From UBA5951 sp012269555 (GTDB lineage: Bacteria; Pseudomonadota; Alphaproteobacteria; Puniceispirillales; Puniceispirillaceae): a stretch of DNA of 64,000 nucleotides. A program made the translations under genes and the position numbers. Below, one piece after another: positions 47,262 to 57,671 of the stretch; position 1 is the first letter of the stretch; each line of letters opens with the position of its first letter. The notes beneath the pieces are model-generated. The model did no database searches. It had not been told where the DNA came from and saw nothing but the letters and a program-made list of their open reading frames with translations. The stretch spans positions 1 to 64,000 of the forward strand of contig JAYQTS010000012.1 of NCBI GenBank assembly GCA_038147755.1, in the 5' to 3' direction.

Positions 47262-48380
47262 ATGCCGTGGAATAATCAAGGTGGAGGAAATGAGGGTGGT
47301 CCATGGGGCGGCGGCTCTGATAATGGCAAACAGTGGGGTAATGGCGGTAAACAGACTAATCAACCAACACCACCTGACTTAGACAAACTAATTAATGATG
47401 CTAAACGGAAGTTTAGTGGTCTTGGTGGATTTTCCAATGGTGGCGGATCGGGAAGATTGTTTATGATATTTGTCCTTATAGCGGCGATTTTGTGGCTATT
47501 GACTGGTTTTTACCGAGTAAATGCTCAGCAGCAAGGTGTTGTTTTAAGGTTTGGGGAGTGGGTTCGAACATCATCCCCTGGTCTCCATTATCATCTTCCT
47601 TACCCCATTGAGACCGTTCTTAAACCTGAGGTAACGCGAGACAATAGACTTGAGATAGGTTTCAGGGAGATAGCTGGTCGTTCCAATACAAAGCGAGATA
47701 TCGCTGATGAAAGTCAAATGATCACTGGTGACGAGAATATCGTAGACATTGATTTTGTGGTTTTTTGGAGAATAGCAGATGCTGGTGAGTATCTTTTTAA
47801 CCTCGCTGACCCCGATGATACCATTAAAGTGGCAGCTGAGGCGGTAATGAGAGAGACAATAGGGCAAACACCTATTCAAACTGCGTTAACTGAAGGACGA
47901 CAAAATATTCAAATAAATGTAAAAGATAAACTTCAAGAGCTTTTAGATGATTATGAAGCTGGAATAAGGGTTCGTGAGGTCCAGCTTCTCGCTGTAGATC
48001 CACCAGCAGACGTTATAGATGCTTTCAATGACGTTCAACGTGCACGTCAGGATAGAGACAGGTTGAAGAATGAAGCCGAGGCATTCAGGAACGACGTTGT
48101 GCCTAGAGCAAGAGGTGAGGGAGCAAGGTTGATAGCAGAATCAGAAGCTTATCAAGCAGAAGTTGTAAATCGGGCACGAGGAGATGCTTCTAGATTTGAC
48201 CAAGTTTACAGTGCATACCTAAAAAATAAAGATATAACGCTTGAGCGTATTTATCTAGAAACTATGGAAAATATTTTTAGAAATGTTGAGAAAATTATTA
48301 TAGATGGTGATAATGGGAACGGAGTAGTTCCCTACCTTCCACTAAAAGAATTAAACAGAAACGCAGGTCAGGGGAACTAG
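47262..48380 (+). CDS. hflK: FtsH protease modulator HflK
   Basis: A 372-residue SPFH-domain protein. The Gly/Asn-rich cytoplasmic N terminus (about 1-65), usual for HflK, is followed by a single membrane helix (LFMIFVLIAAILWLLTGFY), the SPFH/band-7 domain (about 90-270, starting VNAQQQGVVLRFGEWV) and a long coiled coil rich in Ala, Arg and Glu. With HflC it forms a cage around FtsH in the membrane and controls its proteolysis. hflC begins 4 bases after the stop, so the two are translated together, and degP follows. Confidence 0.95.
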   Translation: MPWNNQGGGNEGGPWGGGSDNGKQWGNGGKQTNQPTPPDLDKLINDAKRKFSGLGGFSNGGGSGRLFMIFVLIAAILWLLTGFYRVNAQQQGVVLRFGEWVRTSSPGLHYHLPYPIETVLKPEVTRDNRLEIGFREIAGRSNTKRDIADESQMITGDENIVDIDFVVFWRIADAGEYLFNLADPDDTIKVAAEAVMRETIGQTPIQTALTEGRQNIQINVKDKLQELLDDYEAGIRVREVQLLAVDPPADVIDAFNDVQRARQDRDRLKNEAEAFRNDVVPRARGEGARLIAESEAYQAEVVNRARGDASRFDQVYSAYLKNKDITLERIYLETMENIFRNVEKIIIDGDNGNGVVPYLPLKELNRNAGQGN

Positions 48381-48384
48381 ATAA

Positions 48385-49257
48385 ATGAATATTAGAAACT
48401 TTTCTATTGGATTTGTAGCATTATTACTGTTCACGATTTTGTCAGCTTTATTTACCGTAGATCAGACAAAGCAAGCACTTGTGCTACAATTCGGAGAACC
48501 AAAACGTATCATCCAAGAACCCGGCCTAGCTATTAAGCTGCCATTTATACAAGATGTTGAATATTATGAAAAACGGGTATTATCTCTTATACCGCAAGAT
48601 GCTGAAGAAGTGATACTTGCAGACCAAAAACGTATTTTAGTTGACGCTTATGCTCGTTATCGCATATCTAATCCTTTGCTTTTTTACCAAACTGTCAGAA
48701 ATGAATTTGGAGCAAGGTCCCGTCTTGAATCAATAATCGACTCCTCTGTTAGACGTGTATTAGGTAGCGAGACGCTAGCATCAATTCTCACCGGAATGAG
48801 AAACAATATAAATGATAATATAAAAGATGAGGTTGAAGAGTCGGTAACATCACTTGGCATTGAGATAATTGATGTAAGACTTCGAAGAGCAGATTATCCG
48901 GAATCTACGAGTCAAAATATCTTTAATCGAATGAAATCTGAAAGAGAACGAGAGGCTAAAGAATTTCGAGCTACAGGAGAAGAAGAGGCGCAAAAGATTA
49001 GGGCAGACGCTGAAAAAACTAGAACAGTTATTGTTGCGGAGGCTGCAAGGAAAGCGCAAGAAAATAGGGGTCGTGGAGACAGTGAGGCTATCGAAATATA
49101 TGCAAACAGCTTTGGAAAAGATGCAGATTTCTTTTCATTTTATCGGTCTATGGAAGCCTACCGTGCTGCAATTGGAGAATCCGAAACTTCTATGGTGTTA
49201 TCCCCAGATTCTGAATTTTTAGGTTCTTTAAAAATAAAGCTGGTGAATAAGTATTAA
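48385..49257 (+). CDS. hflC: FtsH protease modulator HflC
   Basis: A 290-residue partner of HflK. A membrane anchor (about 8-24) and then the band-7 domain begin TVDQTKQALVLQFGEPKRII (the family start), and the coiled coil runs through RMKSEREREAKEFRATGEEE. The C-terminal ends in a hydrophobic segment SEFLGSLKIKLVNKY. It sits in the same operon as hflK; degP follows after 127 bases. Confidence 0.95.
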   Translation: MNIRNFSIGFVALLLFTILSALFTVDQTKQALVLQFGEPKRIIQEPGLAIKLPFIQDVEYYEKRVLSLIPQDAEEVILADQKRILVDAYARYRISNPLLFYQTVRNEFGARSRLESIIDSSVRRVLGSETLASILTGMRNNINDNIKDEVEESVTSLGIEIIDVRLRRADYPESTSQNIFNRMKSEREREAKEFRATGEEEAQKIRADAEKTRTVIVAEAARKAQENRGRGDSEAIEIYANSFGKDADFFSFYRSMEAYRAAIGESETSMVLSPDSEFLGSLKIKLVNKY

Positions 49258-49384
49258 GTTTCTAAAAATTAATAGTCAGTTTTTTAACAAATTTAGACCA
49301 CAAATTATTTCTAATCTGATGATAAAAGTAAACTAGAGAAGAATTTGGACGATAGTTTTTTGATCTCTTTTTAAGGAATGGATA

Positions 49385-50902
49385 ATGGGAGTAGCTTCAA
49401 ACATATTAAAATCAAAACTTAGTGAGCATTTTACAGATGGAGTAAGGACTTATAAATGCAAAGGGCACAGCCTTTCTGCATATTATTTGATGAGGAGTTT
49501 ATGTTTTGCTCTTTTTTTCCTGCTCATAGGGAATGATTTAAATGCAACTCAAAGACCAGATAGCTTTGCCGATTTAGCTGAGCGCTTATCACCAGCAGTT
49601 GTAAATATTTCGACGGCAACTTTAATTGATGGTGGTGATGATTCTGATTTACCACAATTTCCAAAGGGGTCACCGTTCGAGGAATTTTTTAAAGAATTCA
49701 ATCAAAGACCAGGAGCTCAACGGGCTCAATCCCTGGGTTCAGGCTTTATAACTGACGCAAGTGGAATAGTGGTTACTAATAATCATGTTATCGAAAATGC
49801 GGACGAAATTACTTTTATTTTAGCCGATGAAACTGAATTTAAGGCTGAAATTGTAGGTCGTGACCCAAAAACAGATATAGCTGTACTTCGCATCTCTCCA
49901 AAGGAAAAAGAGCTCGTTTCTGTTGCTTTTGGAGATTCTGATAATTTGAGAGTTGGAGATTGGGTAATGGCTATAGGCAACCCATTTGGACTAGGTGGAA
50001 CAGTAACAGCTGGTATTGTTTCAGCTAGAGGGAGAGACATTGGTTCTGGTCCTTACGATGATTTTATTCAAACAGATGCATCTATTAACAGAGGGAATTC
50101 AGGTGGTCCATTGTTTGATCTAGAGGGAAATGTTATTGGAATAAATACTGCTATCTTTTCTCAGTCTGGGGGTTCTGTTGGTATTGGCTTTGCCATTGCT
50201 TCTAACCTCGCTAGAGATACTGTTGACCAGTTAGTTAAATACGGAAGAACTAGGCGTGGGTGGCTTGGAGTATTCATTCAAGAAGTAACAGAAGACATAG
50301 CAGATAGCTTAGGGCTTGACGAGGTAGCAGGTGCACTTGTTTCTGCTGTAACACCTGGAGGACCAGCAGAGAAAGCTGGTTTGGAACCAGGTGACACCAT
50401 TATTTCTTTTGATGATAAGAAAATAGATAGTGTTAAAGACTTGCCCCGTATAGTAGCTGAGACACCAGTAGATAAGAAAGTATCTGTTAATATTATCCGG
50501 GAAGGTAAAAAGATGTCTATCGATGTTACCCTTGGTGAATTAGAACAAGCAGAACAAAGTGGTATCTTGAAAAGTGGCTCTTCTGTGGATGAACCTACTG
50601 TCGTCGGATCGCTGGGTATCGCGCTTGCAGATATAAATCCGAATATAATCGACAAATATGACTTGGATGAAGACGAGAGTGGAGTGATTATCGTGGAAGT
50701 GTTTGAAGGGGGTGCGGCGTTTGATATGAATATTCGAGAGGGTCATATTATTCGCCGTATTGGCCAGCGAAAAGTTGAAACAGTTGAAACTGTGGTTTCG
50801 GAAGTTAAACGACAACTTGAAGCTGATAGAAGTGGAGTTCTAATGTTAATTGAAGCTGATGGTAGAAACCGATTTGTGCAACTACCTTTTACAAATAGAT
50901 AA
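49385..50902 (+). CDS. degP: Periplasmic serine protease/chaperone DegP (HtrA)
   Basis: A 505-residue Do-type protease. The catalytic triad is His in VVTNNHVIENADE, Asp in DPKTDIAVLRI and Ser in NRGNSGGPLFD; two PDZ domains follow, at about 295-385 (GWLGVFIQEVTEDIADSLGL) and about 400-500. The signal peptide (MRSLCFALFFLLIGNDLNA) starts only at about residue 36, giving an unusual 35-residue N-terminal extension, so the real start may be the ATG at about 49490; the ATG at 49385 does have AGGAATGG upstream. It degrades misfolded periplasmic proteins and is coupled to membrane quality control with HflKC. Confidence 0.93.
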   Translation: MGVASNILKSKLSEHFTDGVRTYKCKGHSLSAYYLMRSLCFALFFLLIGNDLNATQRPDSFADLAERLSPAVVNISTATLIDGGDDSDLPQFPKGSPFEEFFKEFNQRPGAQRAQSLGSGFITDASGIVVTNNHVIENADEITFILADETEFKAEIVGRDPKTDIAVLRISPKEKELVSVAFGDSDNLRVGDWVMAIGNPFGLGGTVTAGIVSARGRDIGSGPYDDFIQTDASINRGNSGGPLFDLEGNVIGINTAIFSQSGGSVGIGFAIASNLARDTVDQLVKYGRTRRGWLGVFIQEVTEDIADSLGLDEVAGALVSAVTPGGPAEKAGLEPGDTIISFDDKKIDSVKDLPRIVAETPVDKKVSVNIIREGKKMSIDVTLGELEQAEQSGILKSGSSVDEPTVVGSLGIALADINPNIIDKYDLDEDESGVIIVEVFEGGAAFDMNIREGHIIRRIGQRKVETVETVVSEVKRQLEADRSGVLMLIEADGRNRFVQLPFTNR

Positions 50903-50950
50903 TTTATTAGAAAATATATACACAAAATATTAAATGGTGACCAACCTAAA

Positions 50951-51831
50951 TTAATATATTTCACTAATGTCGTATCCTTGTAAAAATAATAAACCCACTA
51001 AATCTGTATGATTTAGCTGGGTTTTTATTTTTTTCTTTAATATCGGCTTTCCATTGAAAGCTACACCTAACCCAGCTTTTTTAAGCATTTCTAAATCGTT
51101 TGCACCATCCCCAATAGCTGCGGCCTCCTTAACTGAGATATTTTTCTCATTGCATAAATTTGTTAGCGTTTGAAGTTTAGAATGCATTCCAAAAATAGGG
51201 AAATTTATGTTGCCAGTTAATTGTGAATTTTTTATTTCCAGGGAGTTAGAAAATGAACCATCAAAACCAATTTTTTTTGCTACTTGGGAAGTAAGAAAAT
51301 CAAAACCTCCAGATAAGACAAAACAATAAGCCCCATTTTTTTTCATAGTGGGCGCAATTAAATTTGCTCCACTAGTTAAAACAGTCTCTTCAATAATCTC
51401 GTCTAATACAGATTGTTTCACTCCTTTGAGTAATGACACACGGCGAATTATTGATTGGTTGAAGTCAAGTTCTCCATTCATTGTCTGACGGGTTATTTTT
51501 GAAACCTCTTGTCCTACCCCCACTTTATGAGCTATTTCATCTAAAGACTCTCCCTTATTAGAGTGCTATCCATGTCCGCCAGTAACAATTTTTTACGCCT
51601 GTTAGTATTGCTTATCAAATTTATGTCAAATTCGAATTGCCGGCCATTTTTTCGAAATAGTTCAATATTAATGTCATTGTATCTAACATTACATTCAACT
51701 GCCCACTGATTTTCTTCTCCCTCTGCTAACCAACGGTGTAAGCCTAGGCCATTTGCTTTTATAAAATCAGACAAGTTAGTCCTTGTATCTGAGTTATTAT
51801 TTGACGAAGATATTAGGATAAGAGCTTGCAT
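50951..51831 (-). CDS. serB: Phosphoserine phosphatase SerB (one frameshift)
   Basis: About 293 residues. The N-terminal part (51831-51541) ends in the HAD motif I, LLADMDSTLI, with the nucleophilic aspartate. The frame then changes near 51545-51555 (RESLDEIAHKVGVGQEV) and continues with motif II VLSGGFDFLT, the lysine region, and motif III/IV GDGANDLEMLKKAGLGVAF, ending at 50951. It makes serine from phosphoserine. The start at 51831 is 30 bases from the divergent miaA start. The tail converges on degP with 48 bases between. Confidence 0.9.
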
Positions 51832-51860
51832 GTATTTGCCTCGTGTTTTATGTCGGCATT

Positions 51861-52804
51861 ATGAGTGCTATTAATCAGATAAACTCAAGCGAGCCTATCT
51901 TAGTTATAGCTGGGCCAACAGCTAGCGGTAAGTCATCCATTGCAATGGATATAGCTGAGAAATGCGAAAGTGTCATCATTAACGCTGACTCAATGCAAGT
52001 TTATTCAGATTTGCGGATACTTACAGCACGTCCATCATTGTCGAATATGGCAAATAAACCCCATGCTTTATACGGTGTTATTGATGGTGGAATAAGATGT
52101 AATGTTAGCTTATGGTTGAAGTATGCAAAAAAAGAGGTTGAAAAGGCAAGGATGGAAGGAAGACTTCCAATTTTAGTAGGGGGTACAGGTCTATATTTAA
52201 ATGCAGCAAGATATGGTATCTCAGAGATTCCAAAGGTCTCTGAGCAGATTCATAACAAGGCAGTGAGCCTTCACAAAGAAATTGGGGGACACTCATTTAA
52301 GAATTTACTTAGCAGTTTCGACGAAGACCTGGCGTCTAGATTAGCTGAAGGAGATAGCCAGAGACTTATAAGGGCAATGGGGGTTTTTGGCAAACTGGAA
52401 AACCATTATCTAAGTGGCAAGCACAACCACTAACGGGAGCAATTTCTGGCGATTTTATCAACATAGCCCATCTACCACCACGTCAAAATGTATATGAATC
52501 TATTTATCAAAGAGTTTTAGAAATGTTTGAAAAAGGCGTTGTTGATGAAGTTCGGTTATTACTTGAACGTAATTTAGATAAATCACTCCCAGTTATGAAG
52601 GCATTGGGTGTTAGGCACATCGCATCTTATCTCGATAGTAGCAGGGAAATTAATGCTGTTATTTCAAACATTGTCCAAGATACAAGAAATTATGCAAAAC
52701 GCCAATTTACTTGGTTTAAAAATAATTTTATAACTGAAATTATGAGTACAGAGAAATATTCAAAAAGAATTGTTTTAGAAATCTTTTCAAAAATTCCCAG
52801 ATAA
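51861..52804 (+). CDS. miaA: tRNA dimethylallyltransferase MiaA (one frameshift)
   Basis: About 314 residues. The P-loop GPTASGKSSIA is at about residues 20-30, followed by NADSMQVYSDLRILTARPS, the family signature. The frame changes in the T run at 52383-52387, where adding one T gives VFWQTGKPLSKWQAQPLTGA, then MFEKGVVDEVRLLLE and the end KRQFTWFKNNF, all usual for MiaA. It adds a dimethylallyl group to A37 of tRNAs that read UNN codons. ATG 51861 is preferred; GTG 51843 in the same frame is possible. ilvB follows 130 bases later. Confidence 0.92.
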
Positions 52805-52934
52805 AGGTTGACAAAAATGCCATCCGATCTTAGGAATAGTTTTATTTTTAAGGGATTTTTGGATATTTTTTAAGTTATTTATAAAATTCTTTTTATAATT
52901 TTAATTTTTAATTGAAAAAAAATGTTGATTACAG

Positions 52935-54722
52935 ATGGCAGAGAAACTTCAAAAGTATAAAACCGTAGAGCTTCCAGGTGCAGAATTATTGCTAAAATGT
53001 CTCGAAGACCAGAATGTTGAGGTTATATTCGGATATCCAGGGGGCGCTGTTTTGCCAATTTACGACGCTTTATTTAAGAACAATCGAATTAAACATATTT
53101 TAGTTAGACATGAGCAAGCAGCAGTGCATGCTGCAGAAGGTTATGCGCGCTCTACTGGAAAAACTGGAGTTGTTCTGGTGACATCTGGTCCTGGAGCAAC
53201 TAATGCAGTAACTGGATTAACGGATGCTCTTATGGACTCCGTACCCATTGTTTGTCTTACTGGTCAGGTGCCTACACATCTCGTAGGAACAGACGCATTT
53301 CAGGAGGCTGACACTTCAGGAATTACCAGACAATGCACAAAACACAATTATCTTGTAACTAAGTCTGCCGATTTACAGATGATAGTATCTGAGGCATTTC
53401 ATGTAGCCAAAACTGGTCGACCGGGCCCCGTTTTAATTGATTTACCAAAAGATATATTGATGTTAGACGCACCGTACTCAAATTCTCCAGAGATCCGTGA
53501 GGAAGCTACAAAACGATATTATCCTAAGATAACCCCAGATATTAAAGATATAAAAAATGCTGTGCGAATTTTGAAGAGAGCAAAAAGACCCATTATTTAT
53601 GGAGGAGGCGGTATCATAAACAGCGGCCCCGGCGCATCGGAGAAGCTCAGAAAATTAGTAAAAATGACGGGGTGGCCAACAACCCTAACACTAATGGGTC
53701 TTGGTGCACTTCCAGCTGAGGATAAGCACTTCCTTGGCATGCTAGGCATGCATGGGACTTATGAGGCGAATTTAGCGATGTATAATTGTGATGTTATGTT
53801 AAATATTGGAGCTAGATTTGATGATAGAGTGACTGGTAAACTTTCTGAATTTTCACCTCAATCAGAAAAAATTCATATTGATATAGATGCATCATCGATT
53901 AACAAGAATATTCAGGTAGATGTAGGAATCATTGGAGATGCTGAAATCGTTTTAGATGAGTTAATGTCAGAGATGAAGGCACAAACTTTTGAACCAAATG
54001 GCAGTGCATTGAAAAAATGGTGGGATAGAATAAATGAATGGAGATCAAGAAATTGTCTAAGATACAAGCAAACTAGTCAGATAATAAAGCCACAATTTGC
54101 CATTGAAAGACTTTATCAATTAACTAAAAATAAAGACACTTTTGTTACGACTGAAGTAGGTCAGCACCAGATGTGGGCAGCCCAATATTTTGGGTTTAAT
54201 GAACCAAATAGATGGATGACATCAGGAGGTCTTGGCACCATGGGGTATGGTTTGCCAGCAGCCATGGGTGTTCAAATAGCGCACCCAGATTCCCTGGTTA
54301 TCGATATCTCGGGTGAAGGGTCATTCATGATGAATATGCAAGAGTTATCGACAATAGCTCAGTATAACCTCCCAGTTAAAATTTTTATTTTAAATAATGA
54401 ATGGCTTGGGATGGTTCGTCAGTGGCAGGAACTCATTCATGGCGGAAGATATTCACAGAGTTACTCTGAATCACTTCCTGATTTTGTAAAATTGGCGGAT
54501 ACATTTGGAATGACTGGTCTTGTCGCTGAGACTGCATCTGGATTAGATGATGTGATAAGCCAAATGATAGAAACAGATGGCCCTGTAATTGCAGATATTA
54601 GAATAGAAAAGGAAGAAAATTGCTTTCCAATGATTCCATCTGGTGCCGCTCATAATGAGATGATCTTAGGGCCAGATGACCAAGAGGGAGCTATTTCTGA
54701 AGCTGGAAAAATATTGGTTTAA
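52935..54722 (+). CDS. ilvB: Acetolactate synthase large subunit
   Basis: A 595-residue thiamine-diphosphate enzyme. The N domain has IFGYPGGAVLPIYDAL and the catalytic glutamate E60 in RHEQAAVHAAEGYAR; the middle FAD-binding domain has YGGGGIINSG and GMHGTYEANLAMYN; the C domain has the thiamine-diphosphate motif GEGSFMMNMQELSTIAQYNL. It joins two pyruvates to acetolactate, or pyruvate with 2-oxobutyrate, in isoleucine, valine and leucine synthesis. ilvH and ilvC follow on the same strand, forming the core branched-chain operon. The 130 bases upstream are AT-rich; I saw no leader peptide or attenuator. Confidence 0.97.
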   Translation: MAEKLQKYKTVELPGAELLLKCLEDQNVEVIFGYPGGAVLPIYDALFKNNRIKHILVRHEQAAVHAAEGYARSTGKTGVVLVTSGPGATNAVTGLTDALMDSVPIVCLTGQVPTHLVGTDAFQEADTSGITRQCTKHNYLVTKSADLQMIVSEAFHVAKTGRPGPVLIDLPKDILMLDAPYSNSPEIREEATKRYYPKITPDIKDIKNAVRILKRAKRPIIYGGGGIINSGPGASEKLRKLVKMTGWPTTLTLMGLGALPAEDKHFLGMLGMHGTYEANLAMYNCDVMLNIGARFDDRVTGKLSEFSPQSEKIHIDIDASSINKNIQVDVGIIGDAEIVLDELMSEMKAQTFEPNGSALKKWWDRINEWRSRNCLRYKQTSQIIKPQFAIERLYQLTKNKDTFVTTEVGQHQMWAAQYFGFNEPNRWMTSGGLGTMGYGLPAAMGVQIAHPDSLVIDISGEGSFMMNMQELSTIAQYNLPVKIFILNNEWLGMVRQWQELIHGGRYSQSYSESLPDFVKLADTFGMTGLVAETASGLDDVISQMIETDGPVIADIRIEKEENCFPMIPSGAAHNEMILGPDDQEGAISEAGKILV

Positions 54723-54803
54723 AAGTTATAGGTTATTAATTGGCGGTATTTTATAACTATCTGAGCATGTTAAGCAATTTTCAAGAAAAAGGAATAATAG
54801 TAG

Positions 54804-55325
54804 GTGCTAGATACTCAAACAATTGAAAGACATACCTTATCAGTGCTTGTAGATGATGAGCCTGGAGTCCTAGCTCGTGTTGTTGGACTGTTTTCTGGAC
54901 GTGGTTATAATATCGAAAGTTTAACGGTATCTGTTGTTGATAAAAAGAAAAAAACTTCGAGAATTTCCGTTGTAACCACAGGAACACCCCAGGTTATAAA
55001 TCAAATAGAACAGTTGCTTTCTAAGCTCATTCCCGTTCATAAAGTTGAAGATTTGACTAATGGACCATCTCACGTTGAACGTGAGTTGGCTCTGGTCAAA
55101 ATCGTAAATAAGGGAGATAGTCGGATTGAGTCATTACGCATTGCAGATAGCTTTAGAGCTCGAATACTAGATAGTTCTCTCAATAGCTTCGTATTCGAAG
55201 TTACAGGAGCTTCAGAGAAAGTCTCTGCTTTTATTGATCTCATGGAATCACTAGGTAAAGTAGAAGTTGCAAGAACTGGGATATGTGGAATCACTCGAGG
55301 AAATAAAATTGATCTTGCGGACTAA
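54804..55325 (+). CDS. ilvH: Acetolactate synthase small (regulatory) subunit
   Basis: A 173-residue regulatory subunit. The N-terminal ACT domain starts HTLSVLVDDEPGVLARVVGL and has FSGRGYNIESLTV, the valine-binding loop; a second ALS_ss_C domain follows, from about residue 85. It starts with GTG at 54804, about 10 bases after AAGGAA. Valine feedback on IlvB acts through it. 81 bases separate it from ilvB, 108 from ilvC. Confidence 0.96.
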   Translation: MLDTQTIERHTLSVLVDDEPGVLARVVGLFSGRGYNIESLTVSVVDKKKKTSRISVVTTGTPQVINQIEQLLSKLIPVHKVEDLTNGPSHVERELALVKIVNKGDSRIESLRIADSFRARILDSSLNSFVFEVTGASEKVSAFIDLMESLGKVEVARTGICGITRGNKIDLAD

Positions 55326-55433
55326 GAATTTCAAACTATAGTGCCTACAAAAACACTAATATTTCCTTAAATAATGGCTTTTGAATCTCCTATTTCTAAA
55401 AGTCCAGCATTTAAGTAAAGTAAGGAGAAGAAA

Positions 55434-56453
55434 ATGCGTGTTTATTATGATCAGGATGCAGACCTAGGGCTAATTAAATCTAAGAAAGTTGTAATTGTGG
55501 GATATGGATCACAGGGTCATGCACACGCTGCAAATTTAAAAGATAGCGGTGTAAATGAGGTAACTGTAGCACTTCGAAATAATTCTGCATCGGTATCAAA
55601 GGCAAAGGCAGCGGGTTTTAATGTAATGTCTGTTGCTGAGGCTGCGGCTTGGGGGGATGTGATTATGATGTTAACCCCAGATGAGCTTCAAGCAGAGATA
55701 TATTCTAATGAAATAGCTGAAAATATTCGTCCCTCAGCGGCTTTAGCATTTGCTCATGGTTTAAATGTACATTTTAACCTTATCGAGCCAAGAGATGATG
55801 TTGATGTTTTTATGGTTGCGCCAAAAGGTCCTGGTCATACAGTAAGAAGTGAATATATCAGAGGAGGAGGAGTACCCTGCTTAATTGCTATCCATAAAGA
55901 CGCTTCTGGAAATGCGCATGATATTGGACTTTCATATGCTTCAGGGGTAGGTGGAGGCCGCTCTGGCATTATTGAAACAACTTTTAAGGAGGAGTGCGAG
56001 ACAGATTTATTTGGTGAGCAGGCGGTTCTTTGTGGTGGACTAGTAGAACTTATTAGAGCTGGATTTGAGACGTTGACTGATGCAGGTTACGCGCCTGAGA
56101 TGGCATATTTTGAATGCTTGCACGAAGTGAAGTTAATTGTTGACCTTATTTATGAGGGTGGAATTTCTAATATGAATTACTCAATTTCAAATACAGCTGA
56201 GTATGGAGAATACGTAACTGGTCCAAGAATAGTAACGTCTCAGACAAAGGCTGAGATGAAACGTGTTCTCGAGGATATTCAGTCCGGAAGATTCACTAGA
56301 GATTGGATGCTAGAAAATAAAGCGCACCAGTCTAATTTTAAAGCAACGCGTCGCCGTAATTCTGAGCATGCCATAGAACAAGTTGGGGAGCGTCTTCGAG
56401 CAATGATGCCATGGATTGGTGCAAATCGTTTGGTTGATAAAAATAAAAATTAA
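55434..56453 (+). CDS. ilvC: Ketol-acid reductoisomerase
   Basis: A 339-residue class I enzyme. The NADPH motif is GYGSQGHAHAANLKDSG (about 23-39); the knotted C domain has DLFGEQAVLCGG, CLHEVKLIVDLIYEGG and the acid residues that bind two magnesium ions. It converts acetolactate to dihydroxyisovalerate. AAGGAGAAG lies 7 bases before the ATG. A weak terminator candidate follows about 80 bases after the stop. Confidence 0.97.
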   Translation: MRVYYDQDADLGLIKSKKVVIVGYGSQGHAHAANLKDSGVNEVTVALRNNSASVSKAKAAGFNVMSVAEAAAWGDVIMMLTPDELQAEIYSNEIAENIRPSAALAFAHGLNVHFNLIEPRDDVDVFMVAPKGPGHTVRSEYIRGGGVPCLIAIHKDASGNAHDIGLSYASGVGGGRSGIIETTFKEECETDLFGEQAVLCGGLVELIRAGFETLTDAGYAPEMAYFECLHEVKLIVDLIYEGGISNMNYSISNTAEYGEYVTGPRIVTSQTKAEMKRVLEDIQSGRFTRDWMLENKAHQSNFKATRRRNSEHAIEQVGERLRAMMPWIGANRLVDKNKN

Positions 56454-56533
56454 TTAATTATGACAGCAAAGTTAATTAAAAATGATAATCCTGAAGTAAA
56501 ATTTGCTTATTTTTATATTATATGACCAAAAAT

Positions 56534-56553
56534 ATAGTAAAACTATTTTTTTT
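56534..56553 (+). terminator. Possible terminator after ilvC
   Basis: ATAGT (56534-56538), a 3-base loop, ACTAT (56542-56546), then eight T in a row. The stem is short and AT-rich, but the direct T run and the position, between the ilv and mre operons, favour a rho-independent terminator. Confidence 0.4.
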
Positions 56554-56623
56554 AGTTAACTTGTAGATTATCATGTCGTTGTAATCTTGCTAATAAAATT
56601 TATTTAAAAAAGGACATATACAC

Positions 56624-57661
56624 ATGATTGGTTCCCTTTTTGGCTTTATGTCGGCAGACATTGGTATTGACCTTGGTACTGCTAATACACTCGTATATGT
56701 TAAGGGTCGTGGTATTGTTCTTGATGAGCCTTCTGTAGTGGCTATGGCAGTTGTCCGTGGTAAGAGTCAAGTTTTATCAGTTGGAGAAGAAGCTAAGGTC
56801 ATGCTTGGAAAAACACCAGGGAATATCCAGGCTATTAGGCCTATGGCGGACGGGGTGATTGCAGATTTCGAAATCGCCGAGGAAATGATCAAGCACTTTA
56901 TCCGGAAAGTGCATCGTTCTTATTCAATAGCTAGACCTCAAATGATAATTTGCGTTCCTTCCGGTTCAACTGCTGTTGAGAGAAGAGCTATTCAAGAGTC
57001 TGCGGAAGCTGCGGGTGCAAGGCGTGTATTTTTGATAGAAGAACCAATGGCGGCAGCTATTGGGGCAAACCTTCCTGTTACAGAACCATCTGGTTCTATG
57101 GTAGTAGATATTGGTGGCGGCACCACTGAGGTTGCAATTTTATCTCTAGGAAATATTGTTTATGCGCATTCTGTTAGAGTGGGTGGGGATAAACTGGATG
57201 AGAGCATAATAGCTTACATGCGACGAACGCATAATCTATTAATAGGAGAGGCTACGGCAGAACGAATAAAAAAATCTATAGGTATTGCGCGTCGCCCCGA
57301 AAAATCCACTGGCGTAAAAGTAGAAGTTCGGGGAAGGGACCTTGTAAATGGAGTGCCAAAGGAAATTCAAATTTCTGAGGCACAGATAGCCGACGCGCTT
57401 TCTGATCCTATTAAACAGATAGTTGATGGTGTTAAAATGGCACTAGAACAGGCTCCTCCTGAACTTGCCGCGGATATTGTTGAAAAAGGGATTGTGCTAA
57501 CTGGCGGTGGTGCTTTATTAAGAGAGGTTGATACTGTTTTAAGAGAAGCAACTGGACTTCCTATATCAATAGCAGAGGAACCATTATCGTGTGTTGTTGT
57601 CGGAACTGGAAGATGCCTTGAAGAGTTAAAAACACTTCGTCATGTTCTTATAGGAGCATAA
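56624..57661 (+). CDS. mreB: Rod-shape actin MreB
   Basis: A 345-residue actin homologue. The phosphate-1 motif is DIGIDLGTANTLVYVKGRGI (about 10-29), phosphate-2 is VVDIGGGTTEVA and the adenosine motif is GIVLTGGGALLREVD. It forms filaments beneath the inner membrane that guide cell-wall synthesis; the cell is thus rod-shaped or curved. A ribosome site AAAGGACA lies 10 bases upstream. First gene of mreB-mreC-mreD-mrdA-rodA. Confidence 0.97.
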   Translation: MIGSLFGFMSADIGIDLGTANTLVYVKGRGIVLDEPSVVAMAVVRGKSQVLSVGEEAKVMLGKTPGNIQAIRPMADGVIADFEIAEEMIKHFIRKVHRSYSIARPQMIICVPSGSTAVERRAIQESAEAAGARRVFLIEEPMAAAIGANLPVTEPSGSMVVDIGGGTTEVAILSLGNIVYAHSVRVGGDKLDESIIAYMRRTHNLLIGEATAERIKKSIGIARRPEKSTGVKVEVRGRDLVNGVPKEIQISEAQIADALSDPIKQIVDGVKMALEQAPPELAADIVEKGIVLTGGGALLREVDTVLREATGLPISIAEEPLSCVVVGTGRCLEELKTLRHVLIGA

Positions 57662-57671
57662 TTGGTAAAGA

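Noticed and set aside
47262..47460. Gly/Asn-rich start of HflK as a low-complexity oddity
   Set aside because: A glycine-rich cytoplasmic N terminus is usual for HflK proteins.
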